DNA of 64,000 bases, from NCBI RefSeq assembly GCF_030811835.1, contig NZ_JAUSRO010000012.1, positions 62,001 to 126,000 on the forward strand, in the 5' to 3' direction. The DNA is from Variovorax ginsengisoli (GTDB lineage: Bacteria; Pseudomonadota; Gammaproteobacteria; Burkholderiales; Burkholderiaceae_C). Below the pieces are notes generated by a model that was not told the DNA's origin, made no database searches, and worked only from the letters and a program-made list of their open reading frames with translations. This document shows, piece after piece, positions 42,176 to 51,065 of the stretch. Both the position numbers and the translations under genes were made by a program. Position 1 is the first letter of the stretch. The number at the start of each line of letters is the position of its first letter.

Positions 42176-42634
42176 CTATGCACCAGAGCGCTCGGCCGCC
42201 AACACGGTGGCCATCTTGCGCACCGGGCTCGACAGCACCAGCGACGTCGTGACGCCGCCATGCAGTGCCAGCGCATCGACCACGCGCTCGAGGTCGTGTG
42301 GCTCGGCAATGGCGCAGCGCACGATGAAGCAGTCCTCGCCCGTCACGCGATCTGCCTCCAGCACCTCGGGCATCTCCTCGAACAGCTTGACGTACTTGCG
42401 AATGCCCGCGTGCGTGGTCTGGATGCGGATGATGGCCTGCAGGCCGATGCCGATTGCACGCAGGTTGACGCGTGCGCCGTAGCCTTCGATCACACCCGCG
42501 TCTTCCAGCTTGCGCACGCGCTCGCTCATCGCAGGCTGCGACAGGCCGATGCGCTTGCCGATCGCAGCCAGGCTCTGGCGCGCATCACGCTGCAGCGCTT
42601 CGAGAATCAGACGGTCTTTCTTGTCCAGCTTCAT
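42176..42634 (-). CDS. Lrp/AsnC-family transcriptional regulator
   Basis: A 152-residue regulator with the AsnC-type helix-turn-helix at residues 1-60 (KLDKKDRLILEALQRDARQSLAAIGKRIGLSQPAMSERVRKLEDAGVIEGY) and a C-terminal RAM effector-binding domain of about 65-145. In that domain, VLEADRVTGEDCFIVRCAIAEPHDLERVVDAL carries the expected G-x-D-like turn as TGEDCF. The start at 42634 gives the standard first helix. It is divergent from the GST gene and ends three bases after the AttH-like gene stop on the facing strand. Amino-acid effectors are usual for the family. Confidence 0.92.
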   Translation of the reverse strand: MKLDKKDRLILEALQRDARQSLAAIGKRIGLSQPAMSERVRKLEDAGVIEGYGARVNLRAIGIGLQAIIRIQTTHAGIRKYVKLFEEMPEVLEADRVTGEDCFIVRCAIAEPHDLERVVDALALHGGVTTSLVLSSPVRKMATVLAAERSGA

Positions 42635-42659
42635 GATGGAGGGTTCTACCCGGTCGATG

Positions 42660-42674
42660 CCGATGATCCATCGG
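42660..42674. promoter_or_regulatory. 15-bp palindrome, possible Lrp-type operator
   Basis: CCGATG-ATC-CATCGG is a perfect six-base inverted repeat, 25 bases ahead of the regulator start codon and inside the 146-base gap shared with the GST gene. Lrp/AsnC regulators commonly bind palindromes of this size and regulate themselves. Assignment is by position only. Confidence 0.35.
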
Positions 42675-42780
42675 TCCGGCACGCCGATTTCCGATGGCTT
42701 GCGCTGGAATGCGCAGCACCGATTCTCTATCGTCAAGCCTGCCTCGCCACCTGGCGCGAGGCCCATCAAGGAGGAACCTC

Positions 42781-43389
42781 ATGGAACTCATCGGCATGCT
42801 CGACTCACCCTATGTGCGGCGCGTGGCGGTCACACTTCAATTGCTGCAGCTGCCTTTCGTTCACCGACCGATCTCGGTCTTCAGCACCTTCGACCAGTTC
42901 TACGCGATCAATCCGGTCGTGAAGGCGCCCACGCTGGTCTGCGACGATGGTGCAACGCTGATGGACTCGACGCTGATCATCGATCACATCGAAACCGTTG
43001 CCGGACGCAGCCTGATGCCGGTCGACCGCGTTGAGCGCCAGCGTGCGCTGCGCATCGTCGGGCTCGGCCTCGCGGCCTGCGAGAAGGCGGTGCAGATCGT
43101 CTACGAGCGTCAGCTGCGTCCACCGGAGAAGTTGCATGCGCCCTGGATGGCGCGGGTGCAGGCACAGCTGGCTGCGGCCTGGCTGGAACTCGAGACTGAA
43201 CTGACCGCTCAGCCGCTGCCGGTGGCAGCCTCGACGATCACGCAGGCCGGCGTGACGGCCGCCATCGCATGGCGCTTCACGCAGGAACTGCTGCCGGGCG
43301 AGGTCGACCCACACGCGCATCCCGCCACGGCCCGGCATTCGCTGGCCGCGGAAGGCCTGGACGCCTTCCTGGCCGCGCCCTTCAACTGA
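42781..43389 (+). CDS. Glutathione S-transferase family protein
   Basis: A 202-residue protein with an N-terminal thioredoxin-like domain (MELIGMLDSPYVRRVAVTLQLLQLPFVHRP, with a serine and tyrosine near the usual active-site position; NPVVKAPTLVCDDG holding the cis-proline; MDSTLIIDHIE binding the gamma-glutamyl part). An all-helical C-terminal domain follows. A strong AAGGAGG precedes the ATG at 42781. Its role, whether detoxification or isomerase-like, is not evident. The divergent Lrp-type gene may control it. Confidence 0.9.
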   Translation: MELIGMLDSPYVRRVAVTLQLLQLPFVHRPISVFSTFDQFYAINPVVKAPTLVCDDGATLMDSTLIIDHIETVAGRSLMPVDRVERQRALRIVGLGLAACEKAVQIVYERQLRPPEKLHAPWMARVQAQLAAAWLELETELTAQPLPVAASTITQAGVTAAIAWRFTQELLPGEVDPHAHPATARHSLAAEGLDAFLAAPFN

Positions 43390-43395
43390 GGACGC

Positions 43396-44391
43396 TCAGC
43401 CGCGGGGGCGCGCTTTCGCCTTGCGCCGCTCGATGAAGGCGATGATCTCGCCCATGATGCCCTTGCGGAAGGCGAGCACGCAGACCACGAAGATCAGGCC
43501 CGTGACCATGGTCACCGACTCGCCCAGCGTGTTGAACCAGTCGACCGTGGTGACGCGCGCCAGGAAGTTGCCCAGTTCGCCGATCTTGTTCTCCAGCAGC
43601 ACCACGACCGCCGAACCGACAATCGGGCCCGACAGCGTGCCCAGCCCGCCCACCAGGGTCATCAGGATGACCTGGCCGGACGCCGTCCAATGCACGTCCG
43701 AGAGCGTGGCGAAGCCCAGCACCAGCGTCTTGAGCGAGCCCGCCAGGCCCGACAGCGCGGCCGAGATCACGAAGGCCAGCAGCTTGAAGCGGCTCACGTC
43801 GTAGCCCAGCGACAGCGCGCGCGGCTCGTTCTCCTTGATGCCCTTGAGCACTTGGCCGAAGGGCGAGTGGATGGTGCGCACGATGAGCAGGAAGGCGGCG
43901 ACCACGATCACCAGCGCGACGTAGTACATCGTGAGGTCGTTCGACAGGTCGATCACGCCGAACAGCTTGCCGCGCGGCACGCCCTGCAGGCCGTCCTCGC
44001 CGCCGGTGAACTTCGCCTGCAACGCGACGAAGAACATCATCTGCGCCAGCGCCAGCGTGATCATGGCGAAATAGATGCCCTGCCGGCGAATGGCGAGCAG
44101 GCCGAAGAGCCAGCCCATGAGCGCGCCCGCCAGCGTGCCGGCGAGCAGGCCGAGTTCAGGTGTCAGGCCCCAGACCTTGATGGCATGGCCTGCCACGTAG
44201 GCCGAGCCACCCAGGAAAGCCGCGTGGCCGAAGGACAGCAGCCCGGTGTAGCCCAGCAGCAGGTTGAAGGCCGAGGCGAACAGCGCGAAGCACATCAGCT
44301 TCATCACGAACACCGGGTAGGCACCGAAGAACGGTGCGAGCAGCAGGCCGACGAGCAGCAGCAGGTAGATGGCGTTGGAAATCTTCTTCAT
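43396..44391 (-). CDS. livM: Branched-chain amino acid ABC transporter permease LivM
   Basis: Inner-membrane permease of 331 residues and the last gene of the operon. The family pattern is visible in LLLGYTGLLSFGHAAFLGGSAYVAGH, the cytoplasmic loop SPFGQVLKGIKENEPRALSLGYDVSRFKLLAFVISAALSGLAGSL, and LVGGLGTLSGPIVGS. The start at 44391 (MKKISN) follows the livH stop by eight bases; the frame is open further but runs into livH. It ends six bases from the convergent GST gene. Substrates of this family also include urea, short amides and aromatic acids, so leucine-type amino acids are only the default. Confidence 0.93.
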   Translation of the reverse strand: MKKISNAIYLLLLVGLLLAPFFGAYPVFVMKLMCFALFASAFNLLLGYTGLLSFGHAAFLGGSAYVAGHAIKVWGLTPELGLLAGTLAGALMGWLFGLLAIRRQGIYFAMITLALAQMMFFVALQAKFTGGEDGLQGVPRGKLFGVIDLSNDLTMYYVALVIVVAAFLLIVRTIHSPFGQVLKGIKENEPRALSLGYDVSRFKLLAFVISAALSGLAGSLKTLVLGFATLSDVHWTASGQVILMTLVGGLGTLSGPIVGSAVVVLLENKIGELGNFLARVTTVDWFNTLGESVTMVTGLIFVVCVLAFRKGIMGEIIAFIERRKAKARPRG

Positions 44392-44399
44392 GCGGCTTC

Positions 44400-45275
44400 T
44401 CACTTCTCTTTGCCGAACAGGCCGGCCGGGCGGATGAGCAGCACGATGACCATGATCACGAACACGACGGTGGAGGAGGCCTCCGGGTAGAACACCTTGG
44501 TGAGGCCTTCGATGACGCCCAGGCCCAGGCCGGTGAGGATGGCGCCCATGATCGAGCCCATGCCGCCGATCACGACCACCGCAAAGACCACGATGATGAG
44601 GTTCTGCCCCATCAGCGGCGACACCTGCATGACAGGCGCCGCCAGCACGCCAGCGAAGGCGGCGAGCGCGCAACCGAAAGCGTAGGTCAGCGTGATCATC
44701 AGCGGCACGTTGACGCCGAAGGCTTCGACCAGCCGCGGGTTCTCTGTGCCCGCCCGAAGGTAGGCGCCCAGGCGGGTCTTCTCGATGACGTACCAGGTGG
44801 CAAAGCAGATCACCAGCGACGCGACGACCACCCAGGCGCGGTAGTTGGGCAGCACCATGAAGCCGAGGTCGGTGGCGCTGGAGAGCGCTTCGGGCGCGTC
44901 GTAGCCCAGGCCCGACACGCCGTAGACGGAACGGAACACGCCCTCGATCAGCAGCGTGAGGCCGAGCGTGAGCAGCAGGCCATAGAGATGGTCGAGCTTG
45001 TAGATCCAGCGCAGCAGCAGCCGCTCGATCAGCACGCCGAACAGGCCGACGATGATCGGTGCGGCCAGCAGCATCACCCAGTAGTTGATGCCGAAGTATT
45101 CCATCGCCATCCAGCTGAGCACCGCCCCCAGCATGAACAGCGCCCCATGGGCGAAGTTGATCACGTTGAGCAAGCCGAAGATCACGGCCAGGCCGAGGCT
45201 CAGGATCGCGTAGAACGAGCCGTTGACCAGCCCCAGGAGGAGCTGGCTCAACAAGGCCGGCATGGAGATATTCAT
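44400..45275 (-). CDS. livH: Branched-chain amino acid ABC transporter permease LivH
   Basis: A 291-residue inner-membrane permease with the LivH signature LLGLVNGSFYAILSLGLAVIFGLLNVINFAHGALFMLGA and the conserved loop KTRLGAYLRAGTENPRLVEAFGVNVPLMITLTYAFGCALAAFAGVL. VVIGGMGSIMGAILTGLGLGVIEG follows near the C terminus. It lies 78 bases after the second receptor gene and just ahead of livM. It forms the translocation pore with LivM. Confidence 0.93.
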   Translation of the reverse strand: MNISMPALLSQLLLGLVNGSFYAILSLGLAVIFGLLNVINFAHGALFMLGAVLSWMAMEYFGINYWVMLLAAPIIVGLFGVLIERLLLRWIYKLDHLYGLLLTLGLTLLIEGVFRSVYGVSGLGYDAPEALSSATDLGFMVLPNYRAWVVVASLVICFATWYVIEKTRLGAYLRAGTENPRLVEAFGVNVPLMITLTYAFGCALAAFAGVLAAPVMQVSPLMGQNLIIVVFAVVVIGGMGSIMGAILTGLGLGVIEGLTKVFYPEASSTVVFVIMVIVLLIRPAGLFGKEK

Positions 45276-45353
45276 GGAAGACGCTTCAACAACGATCGAG
45301 TTTCTGATTCAGCGGCGGCCGGCCGGCCGGTCCGCGCTTGATGGGGTCGATGG

Positions 45354-46553
45354 CTACTTCCAGAGTGAGCAACGCGACTCGGCCTTGGTGGTGTAGACGT
45401 CCTCACCCTTGAGCTTTTGCACCACCTTGTAGTAGTCCCACGGCTGCTTCGACTCGGCCGGCGACTTGACCTGCATCAGGTACATGTCGTGCACGAAGCG
45501 GCCGTCGGCGCGCACGTAGCCCTTGGCGTAGAAGTCGTCGATCGGCGTCTTCTTGATGTACTCCATCACCTTGTCGGCGTCGGTCGTCTTGGTGGCCTGC
45601 AGTGCCTTGAGGTACGTCATCGTCGCCGAGTAGTCCGCCGCCTGGATGTCCGTCGGCATGCGCTTGGTCTTTTCGAAGAACTTCTTGCCGAATTCGCGGG
45701 TCTTGTCGTCGAGGTTCCAGTCCCAGCTGGTGGTCAGCAGCAGGCCTTCGGTGTTCTTCAGGCCCAGGCTGTGGATGTCGGTGACGAACACGAGCAGGCC
45801 GACCATCTTCATTGACTTGGTGATGCCGAACTCGCGTGCCGACTTGATCGAGTTGATGGTGTCGCCGCCAGCGTTGGCCAAGGCCAGCACCTGCGCCTTC
45901 GAGTTCTGCGCCTGCAGCAGGAAGGAAGAGAAGTCCGAGGTGTTGAGCGGCGTGCGCACGGCGCCCACCACCGTACCGCCCTTCTCCTTGACCACCTTGC
46001 TCGCATCGGCTTCGAGCGCGTGGCCGAAGGCGTAGTCGGCCGTCAGGAAGAACCAGTTCTTGTCGCCACGTGCGATCACCGCAGCGCCGGTGCCCTTGGC
46101 GAGCGCGACGGTGTCGTAGGCATAGTGCACCGTGTACGGCGTGCATTGCTCGTTGGTGAGCGCTGAACTGCCGGCACCGTTGACCATGAAGACGCGCTTC
46201 TTCTCCTGCGCCACCTTGGCCATGGCCAGGCCGGTGCCGGAGCTGGTGCCGCCGAAGAGCATCGTCAGGCCCTGCGTGTCGATCCACTCGCGCGCCTTCG
46301 ACGCGGCGATGTCCGCTTTGTTCTGGTGGTCGGCCGTCAGCAGTTCGATCGGCATGCCGTTGACCTTGCCGCCGAAGTCGTCGATGGCCATCTGGATGGC
46401 CAGCGCGCCGTTCTTGCCTTCCACGTCGGCGTACAGGCTCGACATGTCGGTGATGAAGCCGATCTTGACCTTGTCGGTCGCCTGGGCGTGGGCTGCGCCG
46501 GTCGCGAAGGCAACGGCCAGCGAAATGGCGGAGAGTGCGAGGTTTTTTTTCAT
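45354..46553 (-). CDS. Branched-chain amino acid-type ABC substrate-binding protein (copy nearer the permeases)
   Basis: Periplasmic receptor of 399 residues with a Sec signal ending GAAHAQA. The mature part begins KVKIGFITDMSSLYADVEGKNG and contains LLTADHQNKADIAASKAREWIDT, ADYAFGHALEAD and GLLLTTSWDWNLDD. Two cysteines near NEQC and ESRCSLWK are likely to pair. It is very like the neighbouring receptor gene, with most of the length identical, and the differences fall partly in the ligand-contact regions. The start at 46553 gives a normal signal peptide; the frame is open 21 codons further upstream. Confidence 0.92.
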   Translation of the reverse strand: MKKNLALSAISLAVAFATGAAHAQATDKVKIGFITDMSSLYADVEGKNGALAIQMAIDDFGGKVNGMPIELLTADHQNKADIAASKAREWIDTQGLTMLFGGTSSGTGLAMAKVAQEKKRVFMVNGAGSSALTNEQCTPYTVHYAYDTVALAKGTGAAVIARGDKNWFFLTADYAFGHALEADASKVVKEKGGTVVGAVRTPLNTSDFSSFLLQAQNSKAQVLALANAGGDTINSIKSAREFGITKSMKMVGLLVFVTDIHSLGLKNTEGLLLTTSWDWNLDDKTREFGKKFFEKTKRMPTDIQAADYSATMTYLKALQATKTTDADKVMEYIKKTPIDDFYAKGYVRADGRFVHDMYLMQVKSPAESKQPWDYYKVVQKLKGEDVYTTKAESRCSLWK

Positions 46554-46597
46554 GATCACGTCCATGGAAGGTGGGATGGAGGAAGGCGACGGAAGGA

Positions 46598-47794
46598 TCA
46601 CTTCCAGAGCGCGCACTTGGTTTCGGCCTTGGTCGTGAAGACCTGTTCGCCCGGCAGCTTGGCGATCACCTTCAGGTACTCCCAGGGCTTCTTAGACTCG
46701 GCGGGCGACTTGGCCTCGACCAGGTACATCTCGTGGATGAAGCTGCCATCGGCGCGGATCTGGCCCTTGCCGTAGAAGTCGTCGATCTTCATGCTCTTGA
46801 GCTGCGCCATCACCTTGTCCGCATCGGTCGTCTTGGCCGCGGCGACAGCCTTCAGGTAGGTCGTGGTGGCCGAGTAGTCGGCCGCCTGCACGTCGGTCGG
46901 CATGCGCTTGGTCTTCTCGAAGAAGCGGGCGGCGAACTTGCGCGTGTCGTCGTTCAGGTCCCAGTACCAGCTGGTGGTGTGCAGCAGGCCTTCGGTGTTC
47001 TTCAGGCCCAGGCTGTGGATGTCGCTCAGGAAGACCAGCAGGCCGGCCGTCTTCATCGTCTTGTTGATGCCGAACTCGCGCGCTGCCTTGATCGAATTGA
47101 CCGTGTCGCCGCCGGCGTTCGCCAGCCCGAGGATCTGCGCCTTGGAGTTCTGCGCCTGCAGCAGGAAGGACGAGAAGTCCGACGCGTTCAGCGGATGACG
47201 CACCGCGCCGACGACCGTGCCGCCCTTGGCCTTCACCACCGTGGTGGTGTCGGCTTCGAGTGCGTGGCCGAAGGCATAGTCGGCGGTCAGGAAGAACCAG
47301 CTCTTGCCGCCTTTGTCGACCACCGCGCCGCCGGTGCCCTTGGCCAGCGCGACCGTGTCGTAGGCGTAGTGCACGGTGTACGGGCTGCACTGCTCGTTGG
47401 TCAGCGCCGAGGTGCCGGCGCCGTTGTTGAAGTAGACGCGCTTCTTCTCCTGCGCGACCTTGGCGGTGGCCAGGGCCGTGCCCGAGTTGGTGCCACCGAA
47501 GACCATCGTGACGCCGGCGGTGTCGATCCACTCGCGCGCCTTCGATGCGGCGATGTCAGCCTTGTTCTGGTGGTCGGCCGTGAGCAGTTCCACCGGCTGG
47601 CCGAGCACCTTGCCGCCGAAGTCGTCGATCGCCATCTGGATTGCCACCGCGCCGTTCTTGCCTTCGACGTCGGCGTAGAGGCTCGACATGTCGGTCACGA
47701 AGCCGATCTTCACCTTCTCCTGAGCGTGCACACCTGTCACGCCCAGGAGCAGTGCTGCAGTTGCCAGGCCGATCGCGTTGAGTTGCTTGTTCAT
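46598..47794 (-). CDS. Branched-chain amino acid-type ABC substrate-binding protein (copy nearer the ATPases)
   Basis: Periplasmic receptor of 398 residues, a paralogue of the next gene in the operon. Signal peptide ends GVHAQ; the mature start KVKIGFVTDMSSLYADVEGKNG is nearly the same as its sister. The shared features LLTADHQNKADIAASKAREWIDT, ADYAFGHALEAD and the cysteine in NEQC are kept, and the C terminus ETKCALWK also. The gap to the sister gene is 44 bases. Two receptors feeding one permease pair would widen or tune substrate choice. Confidence 0.92.
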   Translation of the reverse strand: MNKQLNAIGLATAALLLGVTGVHAQEKVKIGFVTDMSSLYADVEGKNGAVAIQMAIDDFGGKVLGQPVELLTADHQNKADIAASKAREWIDTAGVTMVFGGTNSGTALATAKVAQEKKRVYFNNGAGTSALTNEQCSPYTVHYAYDTVALAKGTGGAVVDKGGKSWFFLTADYAFGHALEADTTTVVKAKGGTVVGAVRHPLNASDFSSFLLQAQNSKAQILGLANAGGDTVNSIKAAREFGINKTMKTAGLLVFLSDIHSLGLKNTEGLLHTTSWYWDLNDDTRKFAARFFEKTKRMPTDVQAADYSATTTYLKAVAAAKTTDADKVMAQLKSMKIDDFYGKGQIRADGSFIHEMYLVEAKSPAESKKPWEYLKVIAKLPGEQVFTTKAETKCALWK

Positions 47795-47827
47795 GGTGTT
47801 GTCTCTGTGTTGTTGTGGGGGTAAAAA

Positions 47828-48538
47828 TCAGACGCCGAGCAGCTCGTTGAGCACCGGCATCTTTGCGTCGAGCTCCGACGCGCCGAAGGTCTCGACAATG
47901 CGCCCGTGCTCCATCACGTAGAAGCGGTCGGCCAGCGGCGCGGCAAAGCGGAAGTTCTGCTCGACCATCACCACCGTGTAGCCCTTGCCGCGCAGCATGT
48001 GGATCATTCGAGCGAGCGCCTGCACGATGACGGGCGCAAGCCCTTCGGAAATCTCATCGAGCAGCAGCAGCTTGGCGCCGGTGCGCAGGATGCGCGCGAC
48101 CGCCAGCATCTGCTGCTCGCCGCCCGACAGGCGCGTGCCCTGGCTGTGGCGGCGTTCGGCCAAGTTGGGGAACATCTCGTAGATCTCGTCGATCGACATG
48201 CCCGGCCCCATGCCCTTGAGCACCGGCGGCAGCAGCAGGTTCTCCTCGGCCGACAGGCTCGCGAAGATGCCTCGTTCTTCAGGGCAGTAGCCCACGCCGA
48301 GGTGGGCGATGCGGTGCGTCGCCATGCCGATGGTCTCGACGCCGTTGATCTGGATGCTGCCCTTGCGTGCGCCCACGAGGCCCATGATGGCGCGCATGGT
48401 GGTCGTGCGGCCGGCGCCGTTGCGGCCCAGCAGCGTGACGACTTCGCCGGGCTGCACGACCATATCGACGCCATGCAGCACGTGCGATTCGCCGTACCAG
48501 GCCTGGAGGCCCTGGATCTGCAATGCTGGAGCGACCAT
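47828..48538 (-). CDS. livF: Branched-chain amino acid ABC transporter ATPase LivF, with arginine in the Walker A motif
   Basis: Cytosolic ATPase of 236 residues. The Q-loop region, PEERGIFASLSAEENL, signature LSGGEQQMLAVARIL, Walker B LLLLDEISEGLAPVI and switch VVMVEQNFRFAAPLADR are standard LivF. The Walker A motif reads GRNGAGRTT: Arg44 (codon CGC, 48407-48409 on the other strand) replaces the usual lysine. Lysine is important for phosphate binding in most ABC ATPases, although Arg variants have been retained in some LivF relatives. It overlaps livG by one base. Confidence 0.92.
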   Translation of the reverse strand: MVAPALQIQGLQAWYGESHVLHGVDMVVQPGEVVTLLGRNGAGRTTTMRAIMGLVGARKGSIQINGVETIGMATHRIAHLGVGYCPEERGIFASLSAEENLLLPPVLKGMGPGMSIDEIYEMFPNLAERRHSQGTRLSGGEQQMLAVARILRTGAKLLLLDEISEGLAPVIVQALARMIHMLRGKGYTVVMVEQNFRFAAPLADRFYVMEHGRIVETFGASELDAKMPVLNELLGV

Positions 48539-49308
48539 CAGTGCGCTCCCTGCAGTTGGCCGTCGGTGGTGCCCATGTAAGCCTCCATCACCTGCGGGTT
48601 GCGGGAGACTTCGGCGTACGGCCCTTCGGCCAGCACGGCACCGCGCTGCAGCACGGTGATGGTGTCGGCGATGGTCGACACCACGCTCATGTTGTGCTCC
48701 ACCATGAGGATCGTGCGCCCCGCCGACACGCGCTTGATGAGTTCGGCCACCCGATGCACATCTTCATGGCCCATGCCCTGCGTGGGCTCGTCCAGCAGCA
48801 TCAGCTCGGGCTCCATCGCGAGCGTGGTCGCGATCTCGAGGGCGCGCTTGCGGCCGTAAGGCAGGTTCACGGTCAGTTCGTCGGCGAGGTCGTCCAGCCC
48901 GACCTCGGCCAGCAATGCACGGGCGCGGCTGTCGAGGGGCTTGAGCGACCGTTCGCTCTTCCAGAAGTGGTACGAGGTGCCGAGCTTGCGCTGCAGGCCG
49001 AGCCGCACGTTCTCGAGCAGCGTGAGATGCGGGAAGACCGCCGAGATCTGGAACGACCGGATGATGCCTCGCCGTGCGATCTGCGCCGGGCGTTCGCCCG
49101 TGATGTCCTGTCCGTTGAAAAGGATCGCGCCGGAGGTAGGCTCCAGGAATTTCGTCAGCAGGTTGAAGCAGGTGGTCTTGCCAGCGCCATTGGGGCCGAT
49201 GAGTGCGTGGATCGACCCGCGCACCACATTGAGGTCGACCTTGCTGACCGCGGTGAAGCCCTTGAATTCCTTGGTGAGCTGGCGCGTTTCGAGAATGATG
49301 TCGCTCAT
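48538..49308 (-). CDS. livG: Branched-chain amino acid ABC transporter ATPase LivG
   Basis: Cytosolic ATPase of 256 residues and first gene of the operon. Walker A GPNGAGKTTCFNLLT is intact. IRSFQISAVFPHLTLLENVRLG, the atypical LivG-type signature LPYGRKRALEIATTLA, Walker B LMLLDEPTQGMGHED and the switch histidine in ILMVEHNMSVV follow. The pair LivG/LivF drives transport through LivH/LivM. The 185-base gap upstream contains no gene and should hold the operon promoter; I cannot point to clear -35 and -10 boxes. Confidence 0.94.
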   Translation of the reverse strand: MSDIILETRQLTKEFKGFTAVSKVDLNVVRGSIHALIGPNGAGKTTCFNLLTKFLEPTSGAILFNGQDITGERPAQIARRGIIRSFQISAVFPHLTLLENVRLGLQRKLGTSYHFWKSERSLKPLDSRARALLAEVGLDDLADELTVNLPYGRKRALEIATTLAMEPELMLLDEPTQGMGHEDVHRVAELIKRVSAGRTILMVEHNMSVVSTIADTITVLQRGAVLAEGPYAEVSRNPQVMEAYMGTTDGQLQGAH

Positions 49309-49493
49309 GTCGCGCGGTGGCCCGGAGGCTGGAAGGAAAAGTCAGTCATGCAATGCATCAGTTCGCGCCCACTTGAGCGCGACTGCATTGTTGGCGACCC
49401 CCTCCCCCCTGCCTACTGGGGCAAATGCCTATGCTGCACTGCAACCTACGCGCGTTGTAGGCGCGCGGTTGTCAGCCCGGTGTCAGCGCAGCA

Positions 49494-51053
49494 TCAATGC
49501 GCCCCGGCCGCTGCGTCGGCGCCAGCGCCACCCATCTGCGGCCGCGCGAGCCAGACCAATGGGATCAGGAAGATGAACAGCACGGCCGATGCATAGAAGA
49601 TGTCGTTCGACGCAAGCATGAATGCCTGCTGATCGATGAGCCGGTTGATCTGCCCGAGCACCTGATCGGTACTGAGACCGCTGCTGCTCAGGCTGTTCAT
49701 CGTCGCCATCGCCGTCGCATTGCCGGGGTTGATCGACTCTGCGAGCTGCGCGTGATGCAAGGTCGCGCGGTTGTCCCACAAGGTTGTCACCACCGACGTA
49801 CCGATGGCACCGGCCGTGATGCGCAGGAAGTTCGACAGCCCGGACGCCGCCGGGATGCGATCGGGCGTCAGACCCGACAGCGTGAGCGTCACCAGCGGGA
49901 TGAAGAAGAACGCCATCGCCACACCCTGGATGATGGTCGGGACCATGATGGTGCCGAAGTCGGCCTGCGTGTTGAAGTTCGAGCGCATCCACAGCACCAG
50001 TGCGAACACCGCGAACGAGAACGTCGCGTAGCGGCGCGGGTCGACCTTGGCCACGGTCATGCCAACCAGCGGCGACAGCACGATCGCGAAGGCGCCGACC
50101 GGCGCGAGCACCATGCCGGCCTGCGTGGCGGTGTAGCCCATGTACTGCTGCAGCCAGAGCGGCAGCAGCACGACGTTGCCGAAGAACAGACCGTAGGCGA
50201 CGGCCGTGGCGACGGCACCCGACCAGAAGTTGCGCCGCTTGAAGAGCGACAGGTCGACCACCGGATGCTTGTCGGTCAGCTCCCAGATGATGAAGAAGGC
50301 GAAGCCCACCACCGCCACGACCGCCATGGCAACGATCTGCGGCGAATGGAACCAGTCGAGCTCCTTGCCCTTGTCGAGCATGAGCTGCATCGCGCCGACC
50401 CACAGCACCAGCAGTGCCAGCCCGATCGAATCGATCGGCAGGCGCTTGATCTCGGTATCGCGCTTGCGGTAGATCGACCATGTGATGCTCGCCGCCAGGA
50501 CGCCGACGGGGATGTTGATGTAGAAGATCCACGGCCACGAGATGTTGTCGGTGATCCAGCCGCCCAGCAGCGGCCCCATCACCGGCGCGACCAGCGTGGT
50601 CATCGCCCACATCGCCATCGCGACCCCGGCCATCGCACGCGGATAGCTCGCCAGCAGCAGCGTCTGCGACAGCGGGATCATCGGCCCTGCGACGAAGCCC
50701 TGGATCGCGCGAAACAGGATCAGCGTGGTCATGTTCGGCGCCAGGCCGCACAGCCAGGAGCTGACCACGAACAGCAGGATGCTCAGCATGAACAGGCGCA
50801 CCTGCCCGAAGCGCTGCGTGAGCCAGCCGGTGAGCGGCACGGCGATCGCGTTGGCGACGGCGAAGCTGGTGATGACCCAGGTGCCCTGCGTCGAGCTCAC
50901 GCCGAGGTCGCCGGAAATCGCGGGCAACGACACGTTGGCGATCGACGAGTCGAGCACGTTCATGAAGGTCGCGGCAGACAGCGCGATCGTCCCGAGGATG
51001 CGCGCGGACCCCTCCAGTGGTGGATGGGCGGCGGGTGCGGCAGTGGTGGCCAT
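49494..51053 (-). CDS. DHA2-family (EmrB/QacA) drug efflux MFS transporter
   Basis: A 519-residue inner-membrane antiporter with the 14-helix layout of the DHA2 group. The N-terminal signature LDSSIANVSLPAISGDLGVS (motif D1), GWLTQRFGQVRLFM (motif A) and LFRAIQGFVAGPMIPLSQTLL with GPLLGGWITDNISWPWIFYINIPVG (motif C) are all present. It forms a three-part pump with the EmrA-like protein encoded 12 bases upstream and the NodT-like outer-membrane protein. Last gene of the marR-nodT-emrA-emrB operon. Confidence 0.94.
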   Translation of the reverse strand: MATTAAPAAHPPLEGSARILGTIALSAATFMNVLDSSIANVSLPAISGDLGVSSTQGTWVITSFAVANAIAVPLTGWLTQRFGQVRLFMLSILLFVVSSWLCGLAPNMTTLILFRAIQGFVAGPMIPLSQTLLLASYPRAMAGVAMAMWAMTTLVAPVMGPLLGGWITDNISWPWIFYINIPVGVLAASITWSIYRKRDTEIKRLPIDSIGLALLVLWVGAMQLMLDKGKELDWFHSPQIVAMAVVAVVGFAFFIIWELTDKHPVVDLSLFKRRNFWSGAVATAVAYGLFFGNVVLLPLWLQQYMGYTATQAGMVLAPVGAFAIVLSPLVGMTVAKVDPRRYATFSFAVFALVLWMRSNFNTQADFGTIMVPTIIQGVAMAFFFIPLVTLTLSGLTPDRIPAASGLSNFLRITAGAIGTSVVTTLWDNRATLHHAQLAESINPGNATAMATMNSLSSSGLSTDQVLGQINRLIDQQAFMLASNDIFYASAVLFIFLIPLVWLARPQMGGAGADAAAGAH

Positions 51054-51065
51054 CGCGGCGGCCGA

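Noticed and set aside
49309..49493. Possible hairpin CCTAC-GCGCGTT-GTAGG near 49445-49461 considered as a terminator or a shared motif with the repeat at 19655
   Set aside because: Only a five-pair stem, no T-run, and the similarity of CCTAC/GTAGG to the other site is too short to claim a relationship.
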